11,223 bases of DNA, taken from Actinomycetota bacterium (lineage in GTDB: Bacteria; Actinomycetota; Geothermincolia; Geothermincolales; RBG-13-55-18). The number at the start of each line of letters is the position of its first letter. Position 1 is the stretch's first letter. The stretch covers positions 1 to 11,223 of the forward strand of contig JAPWVA010000016.1 in NCBI GenBank assembly GCA_028275245.1, read 5' to 3'. Positions 6,303 through 11,223 of the stretch are shown piece after piece. The notes below the pieces were generated by a model. It ran no database searches. It worked only from the letters and a program-made list of their open reading frames with translations, and was not told where the DNA came from. The position numbers and the translations under genes were made by a program.

Positions 6303-8171
6303 ATGTTCAAAAGAAGAAAAGGCTACTACGCTATTTTCGGCGTCCTGTCGATCGTGGTCCTGCTCCTCTCCGGTTGCTATGACCCCCGGGGTCCGGTCCC
6401 CGAAGGACCAAAATCCCCGGTCCTGCGGGATTATTCGCAGGAGGAGGTGGACGAGGTGGTCTCCGTGGAGCTACAGCTCATCGAATCACCCTTGCCGCCG
6501 GAATGGGGGGCGCCTCCGGAGTGCAACTGGATCCAATTCCTCCGTTTCCGCCCGTCGGATAACTCAACCTTGGGGGATAACGGGCTGGTTAACGTGGACA
6601 ACACCGATGCCATGCTGCTCATGATGCCCGGCATCCTTGAGGGTGCCAACGGGTTCGAGTACATCGGCAGGCAGCTCGTCTACCAGGCCAAGCTGAGGGG
6701 CAAGAACATCGAGGTCTGGGCTGTGGATAGGAGGAACAACCGCTTCGAGGACCTCACCGGCATGGAGGCCGCCGAGAGGGAGGCCCGTAGGATCCTCTCG
6801 GAAGGCGGCACCCGCGAGGAGGCGGTGAGGGTGGTCAAGGAGATCTGCCTGGGATACTACTACGGGGGGATGGAGATCGACGGAAGGAGGTTCAAGGGGG
6901 TTGACTGGTATCTCGACCCGAAGAACCACAGGTTCCTCTCCGAGTTCGGACTGAAGATGGACACCGAGGACATGTTCAAGATCATCATGACCATGGTCCC
7001 GGATCCCCAGGTACGCAAACAGAAGGTCTTCGTAGGGGGTCATTCACTGGGTGGTATACACACCTCCATGTTCGCGGGGTGGGATTTGGACGGCGATCCC
7101 AAGACCACCCACGACGCCGGTTACAACAACTGCGCCGGGATCTTCGCCTTCGACTCCACGGTTACCCCGGTCAATCACATCGTGGACGATTACATCAAGG
7201 CCTACGCTCCCTTCCTCCCCAAGTGCGTGGTAGATGCGGGAAAGAATCTCACCCGGGTGGTCTACGACTTGGCGGTGGCCGGGATGCGCACCGGGGTCAT
7301 CCCCAACCTCGTCCCTACCCAGGTGGTAACGGGGAGCCCTATCGACCCGGAGGTCATGGCCATCATCGAGCCCATCGGGATGATGGCTTACTTCAACCCG
7401 ACGGGCGAAGAATCGATGCAGGCCCTCCATGAGGTACCCCTTTCCCAGAACATGAAGGAACTGCTGAGGACCTATATCTCCCGCAACAAGGAGCACCGTG
7501 ACCTTTATTACTCCGGTTACTACCCGCGGATCGAGCATTTTAAGTTCACCAACCGGGCCTTGCTCGGGCTTCTCTTCGATGATGATTTCACGCACATCGG
7601 CATGATAAGGGTCAGCATGGGCTTCATGGGAGGAGGCGCCGTGGCCCCAAAGGACAAGGACAGGGGCTACGAGGGCCTCTTCGTGCCCATAGACGCCGGT
7701 CCCAACTACAAAAGGTTCGGCAGCGGACCCCTTTATGATTGGGTCAACTTCGACCAGGTGGCCGACGCGAAAGACCCTCTGTTCCAGGACCAGAAGGGGA
7801 CCATAACTTACACCAACATGGACAACGAGGTGTCGGACCTGTCCGACTTCGCCCGTGCCCTATTCTGGGGTCCCACCAACCTGACGGAGTGGGCCTTCTC
7901 CACCAGGAGGCTGGTGGACATCATGGCGGCCATCATGAGCTACGGGCCTTGCTACGGGCTCAACTTCCTCCACGCGGACAAGGTGCTAACGCTGCCCAAG
8001 ATCGAGTTCGTAGCGGAGGAGACGGTGCTGGATTCCTTCCGGCTCTCCTACGTGAGCCCGCCCATAAAGGGGTACAATCACATGGACCCCATGTTCGCCT
8101 CCGCCAACACCTCTACGAGGCGGGTGAACGACGTCATCGGGCCCCTGCTATCCTTCGCGGGAATAGAGTAG
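6303..8171 (+). CDS. Secreted lipoprotein, alpha/beta-hydrolase fold (putative lipase/esterase)
   Basis: The 622-residue product opens with a basic n-region (MFKRRKG), a hydrophobic core and the lipobox LLLSGC, giving Cys25 as the lipidated residue after signal peptidase II cleavage. It should be anchored outside the membrane. VFVGGHSLGG is a classic nucleophile elbow (GHSLGG) with catalytic Ser248. His593 in GYNHMDPMF, near the C-terminus, fits the catalytic His of such hydrolases, and Asp284 in IFAFDSTV is a candidate acid. At 622 residues it is far longer than a minimal hydrolase, with about 220 residues before the Ser and a long insertion between Ser and His that may form a lid. The substrate is not predictable; esters or lipids are likely. 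ATG 6303 follows GGGGAAGGGGG by about 8 nt; GTG 6294 is an alternative. It appears to be transcribed alone from the promoter at 6206-6235. Confidence 0.85.
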   Translation: MFKRRKGYYAIFGVLSIVVLLLSGCYDPRGPVPEGPKSPVLRDYSQEEVDEVVSVELQLIESPLPPEWGAPPECNWIQFLRFRPSDNSTLGDNGLVNVDNTDAMLLMMPGILEGANGFEYIGRQLVYQAKLRGKNIEVWAVDRRNNRFEDLTGMEAAEREARRILSEGGTREEAVRVVKEICLGYYYGGMEIDGRRFKGVDWYLDPKNHRFLSEFGLKMDTEDMFKIIMTMVPDPQVRKQKVFVGGHSLGGIHTSMFAGWDLDGDPKTTHDAGYNNCAGIFAFDSTVTPVNHIVDDYIKAYAPFLPKCVVDAGKNLTRVVYDLAVAGMRTGVIPNLVPTQVVTGSPIDPEVMAIIEPIGMMAYFNPTGEESMQALHEVPLSQNMKELLRTYISRNKEHRDLYYSGYYPRIEHFKFTNRALLGLLFDDDFTHIGMIRVSMGFMGGGAVAPKDKDRGYEGLFVPIDAGPNYKRFGSGPLYDWVNFDQVADAKDPLFQDQKGTITYTNMDNEVSDLSDFARALFWGPTNLTEWAFSTRRLVDIMAAIMSYGPCYGLNFLHADKVLTLPKIEFVAEETVLDSFRLSYVSPPIKGYNHMDPMFASANTSTRRVNDVIGPLLSFAGIE

Positions 8172-8210
8172 GCCTGGATCGCGCCAGGTAGGACCCGTGG
8201 GGATACGGGT
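8172..8210 (+). terminator. Two adjacent hairpins just after the lipoprotein stop
   Basis: CCTGG/CCAGG (8173-8177 with 8184-8188, 6-nt loop) is followed at once by ACCCGT/ACGGGT (8193-8198 with 8205-8210, 6-nt loop). Neither has a T-run after it, so they may protect the 3' end of the mRNA rather than terminate alone. Confidence 0.3.
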
Positions 8211-8240
8211 ATAAAGGGAATAAGGGCATCCGCGGGCGAG

Positions 8241-8289
8241 AGTCGCCGATGGCGTTTTGCGGGCTTGCCACAGGCGACTTCATTTTCCC
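8241..8289 (+). terminator. Candidate intrinsic terminator or structured RNA element
   Basis: AGTCGCC (8241-8247) pairs with GGCGACT (8273-8279). Inside, after a 2x2 internal loop, TGGCG (8250-8254) pairs with TGCCA (8266-8270, one G-T), leaving an 11-nt loop. The stem is followed by TCATTTT, a T-rich tail. It lies about 70 bp after the lipoprotein stop and could end that transcript. The internal loop is unusual for a plain terminator. Confidence 0.45.
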
Positions 8290-8403
8290 AGAGATTTCCT
8301 GGATTTCCTTGGAAGACCCCGCGGTCCATAGATGTACGCCAAACACCACCCTTTCAGCGGCTGCGCAGGGGAATTTCCCAACTTGTTGATGTTTTCCCAG
8401 GTG

Positions 8404-8603
8404 CGGGGGACCGGGAAGGGGCGGGGCGCCACGGGAAAGGTCTTTCCAAGGGATTCAAGGGGCGAGGGGACCGGGGCGGGCACCCTTACCGTGGGAACCC
8501 AGGGGCAAGGGATTCGATGAGGATGCGCGTTTGCCTCCTAGCAGCCGACAACTCTCCCGGGCTCTGGAGCCAGGGGCAAAGGATTTGATGAGGATGCGCG
8601 TTT
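8404..8603. repeat. Degenerate direct repeats with a 34-bp near-identical pair
   Basis: CCAGGGGCAAGGGATTCGAT and the following 14 bases (8499-8532) recur at 8570-8603 with two mismatches, a period of 71. An older copy is visible upstream: the stretch GGGGACCGGG, GGCGGG, GGGAA, CAAGGGATTC at about 8404-8456 recurs at about 8465-8515 with small gaps, an offset near 60. Two well-matched units do not make a CRISPR array, and the unit changes length between copies. Confidence 0.75.
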
Positions 8604-8734
8604 CCCCCGCGGGGAAGGGACGGAGTGAAAACCATCAGATAAAATGTCTGAAACCCACTTTCCTGCGGGAAAGATGAAGTACAGCTGGCAGTGGAAGACC
8701 ATGGAGGCTCGGCCTTTGCGCAGACCCTTAACCC

Positions 8735-8777
8735 TGGCACGATGCAGGCAATAACCTTTGGCACGATGCAGGCAATA
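8735..8777. repeat. Tandem repeat, 19 identical bases with 24-bp period
   Basis: TGGCACGATGCAGGCAATA occurs at 8735-8753 and 8759-8777. The five bases between (ACCTT) complete a 24-bp period, a little over two helical turns. The pair lies 75-117 bp before the ATG at 8852, so it could be a paired protein-binding site or a slippage duplication. Confidence 0.85.
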
Positions 8778-8851
8778 TCAAACCCCTTCCTAACGGCGAA
8801 GGGTATTATTATTCCGGGCGGTCAGCAGGCGGTAATGGAACGAGACCTGGC

Positions 8852-10096
8852 ATGTATACATGGAAGGATAAGCCCGGGGAGAGCCCTCGGGGTCATCAGG
8901 GGATTTCCGAGGCCAAAAAGGCCGGCGAGGGGAGAGGTGCCTTGGAAAAGGAATTGGAACGGTGGAAGAGGGAGCTGGGAAAGTTTCAGCTCCTTTTCGC
9001 CCTTTCTCATCACCGGGATATAGTCAAGCGATATCGGCCGGGAAAAAAGTGGAAAGGCGTGGACGTGGAGGTCCTCAAGGCCGCGATTCTCCGGGAGGAG
9101 ATCTCGCCCGGGGACCAAGTGGAGGGAATGGGCGTCCTTAACCCCTACGCGGCGATCTACGAGCCCCGGGCTTTCTACCCCAAGTACGTGCTGGGAGAGA
9201 TAAGGGCGGCCATGCAGAGGGGAGAGGGGAGCCCTTTGGTTTCCCCCCACTTCCTTCCCGCCTCCCGCCTTCCCCGGCTTCCCGGGGGATGGAGGATAGC
9301 CTTCCTCTACCCTGAGGCCACGGAAGCCCTCACCCGGCCCGCCCTCCCCGCCGATGTGCGGGAGGTGCTGGTAAGGCACTACCCCATCCTTCCCGCCCTC
9401 CTACCACCGGGTATGGAAGCGGACTTCGGCCGGGTCACATTCCGCGGCTGGATCTTCCGGCTCGATCATGGCCACCTGGAGGAGGCCCTGGGCATGAGGG
9501 AGGAGGTCTACCGGGCCTACTCTCAACGGGGGATCGTCTACTTCCTGGTCCTAGAGGAGCTGGCGCCGCGGGGGAAAGGTGATCTGAGGGGATCCCTTTT
9601 CCTCGAGCTCTCCCTACCCCCCGAGTCGGGTAAAGCCCTGGTGGGGGATGGTTTCCGGGACCTGTTCTGTTCGGCGGTAGAGGAATGCCTGGGGGAGGAA
9701 AGGGGAGAACGGGAGCCCAGTTGCGGGTACCTCCCCCTCACCGGCTACCAGGAACTGCGTTTCCGCAGCCGGCTGACGGGGGTGGTGGATTCCCCCTTTT
9801 ACGGCATATTCCGGGCTCCCGCCTCTCTGGGGCTCTACTTACCTTGTGAGCTGGTCGACGGGGCCGATGAAGGGATGGAGCTCTTATCATCCCTGCTGGC
9901 GGTCATGGAGAGGGAGGCGGGGAAGGCGGGGGTGCCGCAGGGGTGGAGACTGGATTTCTGCTCCGACGCATCCTCTACCTTCTGGAAGGAGCGAGAGCCG
10001 CTAAGGGGACCGCTCTTCTCGCGCCTGGAGGAGGAATGGCCGGGGGCCGGGCCGCTTCTTTCCTGGCTACGGGAGGAGGCCGACGGAGCGGATTAG
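8852..10096 (+). CDS. Hypothetical protein, no recognised family
   Basis: The frame encodes 414 residues from ATG 8852. Third-position G/C bias and its length make it a real gene, but I recognise no domain. The region after residue 30 looks like a folded soluble protein: a charged helix (LEKELERWKRELGKFQLLFAL), a strand-rich middle and an acidic C-terminus ending REEADGAD. There is no signal peptide, membrane segment or obvious metal-binding cluster. The first 30 residues are Gly/Lys-rich and unlike the rest, and ATG 8852 has a poor ribosome site. TTG 8942, preceded by GGGGAG with 7-nt spacing, may be the true start and would give 384 residues. It ends 66 bp from the converging GGDEF-like gene. 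A CCGGCC/GGCCGG stem (10134-10155) sits in that gap but lacks a T-run. Confidence 0.75.
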   Translation: MYTWKDKPGESPRGHQGISEAKKAGEGRGALEKELERWKRELGKFQLLFALSHHRDIVKRYRPGKKWKGVDVEVLKAAILREEISPGDQVEGMGVLNPYAAIYEPRAFYPKYVLGEIRAAMQRGEGSPLVSPHFLPASRLPRLPGGWRIAFLYPEATEALTRPALPADVREVLVRHYPILPALLPPGMEADFGRVTFRGWIFRLDHGHLEEALGMREEVYRAYSQRGIVYFLVLEELAPRGKGDLRGSLFLELSLPPESGKALVGDGFRDLFCSAVEECLGEERGEREPSCGYLPLTGYQELRFRSRLTGVVDSPFYGIFRAPASLGLYLPCELVDGADEGMELLSSLLAVMEREAGKAGVPQGWRLDFCSDASSTFWKEREPLRGPLFSRLEEEWPGAGPLLSWLREEADGAD

Positions 10097-10162
10097 GTTC
10101 GCGGGAAGGGGATGATGCAAGGGGAGGTGCACGCCGGCCTGGGAGAGGGGGCCGGGTCGGGG

Positions 10163-10987
10163 CTAGCCCCCGGATAGGCGGACTGGTGGCCCTGCTACCT
10201 CCCCCAGCTCCCTACGGATCCGGTCTATTTCCTCGGCTTGGCGGGGATATTCCACCAGCCGGGTGGAAAGCAGATCCCGGGCGTCCAGGTCGAGGCCGCT
10301 CCTCTCCAGGTGCCCGCGGATACCCTCCATGTGCCTCTCCAGGCAGGCCCTGGCACCCGCCTGGTCGGAAAAGGGCAGGAGCAGGACGACCCGCTCTCCC
10401 CAGCGGAAGGCACGGTCCACGGATCGGATGTCCCGGGAGAGGAGGGAGACCGCCAGGTCCCTAAGGATATCCCGGCCCTTCTCACGGCGTATCCTCTCCA
10501 GAGCCCCGGGGTCGAACTCGTAGATGACCAAGGTGAAGGGGTGGCCGTAGCGGAGGTGTTCCTCCACCTGTTCCTCCAGCTGTTTAAGCAGGGCCAGACC
10601 GTTTCCCAGGCCGGTTTCCTCATCCAGGAGGTCCTGGCTTTCCACCCGCACGAAGTAGGGACGGAGCCTGCGGATGACTTGGGCGCAGGCCACGGTGAGG
10701 AGTAGGTAGACAAGGAGCTTAATCCCCAGCAATTCCCCCAGGGCCTTCGCTCGGAAACCACCCCGGAAGGAAAGCCTCAGGACCGCATAGAGAGCGAAGC
10801 AGAGGGCCAGCGCAGCCCAGGCCTCCCGGCGGGAGCGGTAGAGCCCCACCACTATGAGGGGGACCATGAGGAGGTGCCCGCCTATCTCCACCCAGTCCGT
10901 CCTCTGCCAGGCCATGGAGCCGGCCATGGCCAGGACGGCCAGGATTATGATCACCACCGTGGTCCGCTCCAGGGTGGCGTATCGCAT
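10163..10987 (-). CDS. Four-helix membrane protein with degenerate GGDEF domain
   Basis: The 274-residue product has about four membrane helices in the first 106 residues (near 9-25, 36-50, 56-71 and 88-106), then a cytoplasmic domain of GGDEF type. Family landmarks are DEETGLGN (residues 122-129, the usual Asp-x-x-Thr-Gly-Leu-x-Asn), LVIYEFDP for the first metal-binding strand, and GRDILRDLAVSLLSRDIRSVDRAFRW leading to the signature. The signature itself is WGERVVLLLP (196-205) where active cyclases have GGDEFAVLLP: it lacks the second Gly and the Asp and is one residue shorter. It is therefore unlikely to make cyclic di-GMP and may act as a sensor or scaffold. The start ATG (10985-10987) has GGAGG on the minus strand (10997-11001) with 9-nt spacing. 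It is on the same strand as the prepilin-like gene at the right edge, 156 bp downstream of it. Confidence 0.8.
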   Translation of the reverse strand: MRYATLERTTVVIIILAVLAMAGSMAWQRTDWVEIGGHLLMVPLIVVGLYRSRREAWAALALCFALYAVLRLSFRGGFRAKALGELLGIKLLVYLLLTVACAQVIRRLRPYFVRVESQDLLDEETGLGNGLALLKQLEEQVEEHLRYGHPFTLVIYEFDPGALERIRREKGRDILRDLAVSLLSRDIRSVDRAFRWGERVVLLLPFSDQAGARACLERHMEGIRGHLERSGLDLDARDLLSTRLVEYPRQAEEIDRIRRELGEVAGPPVRLSGG

Positions 10988-11143
10988 TACGGCTCACCTC
11001 CCGGGACTTTCACCATTATGTGCCCCTGCCCGGCGACGCCGCGCTCTTTCCCGCGCTTTCCCGATCATCTATCCACCTTGGCCTAGGGATCCGGCTTTTC
11101 CCTTTTGCACCGTGTGGTATGCCTTTTCGCCCATGGCCGGCAC

Positions 11144-11223
11144 CTACTGGTCGGGATGGTTCAGGCAGGTGACGGCCCCCGTGACCGGGTCGTAGGAATA
11201 CGGCCTGAGGCCCGCGGGGCACT
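11144..11223 (-). CDS. 3' end of a prepilin/pseudopilin-like protein (partial)
   Basis: On the minus strand an open frame enters from the right edge and ends at TAG (11144-11146). The last 25 residues are CPAGLRPYS then YDPVTGAVTCLNHPDQ. A Cys-Pro, a Tyr-Asp-Pro-x-Thr-Gly turn, a Val-Thr-Cys and a terminal Asn-His-Pro resemble the disulfide-closed C-terminus of type IV prepilins and GspG/ComGC-type pseudopilins, which often end in Thr-Cys-x-x-His. The piece is too short for certainty, and the N-terminal prepilin helix that would prove it lies outside the window. The next gene downstream on this strand is the GGDEF-like membrane protein. Confidence 0.5.
   Translation of the reverse strand, partial: CPAGLRPYSYDPVTGAVTCLNHPDQ

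Larger units (their letters stand above)
8211..8851. other. Repeat-bearing intergenic region without a supported gene
   Basis: The stretch between the lipoprotein gene and the next gene holds no frame with family signal. It contains a strong hairpin with a T-rich tail (8241-8289), a degenerate tandem repeat array with a 34-bp near-identical pair (about 8404-8603), a TAAAAT box inside a short palindrome TCAGA/TCTGA (near 8635-8652), and a 24-bp-period tandem repeat (8735-8777). No tRNA or rRNA is visible. Confidence 0.6.

Noticed and set aside
8499..8603. Possible mini-CRISPR (34-bp repeats, 37-bp gap)
   Set aside because: Only two good units, mismatches between them, a differently spaced older copy upstream and no cas genes.
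10134..10155. CCGGCC/GGCCGG hairpin between the last two converging genes as a terminator
   Set aside because: A perfect 6-bp stem, but the 10-nt loop and lack of a T-run on either strand leave it unsupported as an intrinsic terminator.
10988..11143. Gap between the GGDEF-like gene and the pilin-like fragment
   Set aside because: Apart from the GGDEF gene's ribosome site at 10997-11001 I see no gene, repeat or convincing promoter in it.

Overview
This is a GC-rich chromosomal window with few long gaps, G/C-biased third codon positions and Shine-Dalgarno sites of the AGGAGG type. The glycyl radical enzyme marks an anaerobe, or at least anaerobic metabolism, because these enzymes are destroyed by oxygen. 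Base composition and gene style fit a deep-branching anaerobic, possibly thermophilic, actinobacterium. That placement is inference; no phylogenetic marker is present.

Layout. Positions 1-141 hold the last 46 codons of an unidentified + strand gene, whose stop codon lies in a perfect 18-bp tandem duplication. A + strand block follows: a glycyl radical enzyme (GRE, 233-2632), its radical-SAM activating enzyme overlapping it by 11 bp (2622-3593), and a split-barrel flavin-binding (PNPOx-like) protein (3664-4470). A FAD-dependent oxidoreductase converges on this block from the minus strand (4638-5729). Next is a 573-bp more AT-rich gap with no convincing gene. At its right end is a near-consensus promoter whose spacer is a quasi-palindrome, driving a secreted lipoprotein of the alpha/beta hydrolase fold (6303-8171). 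Two small hairpins and a longer stem with a T-rich tail follow it. A second gap (8172-8851) holds two separate sets of direct repeats. Then come an unrecognised 414-residue protein (8852-10096, +) and, converging on it, a four-helix membrane protein with a degenerate GGDEF domain (10163-10987, -). The right edge cuts the 3' end of a minus-strand gene whose C-terminus looks like a prepilin or pseudopilin.

How the genes fit together. The activating enzyme uses S-adenosylmethionine and an iron-sulfur cluster to put the glycyl radical on the GRE, which then does radical chemistry through a Cys in a Gly-Cys-Leu-Glu-Asn motif. The Cys-x-Glu pattern is shared by dehydratase, decarboxylase and C-N or C-S lyase GREs, but the substrate cannot be named from sequence. 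The split-barrel flavoprotein may be a redox partner or an unrelated passenger. The lipoprotein hydrolase, the FAD protein and the GGDEF-like protein look independent of the GRE block.
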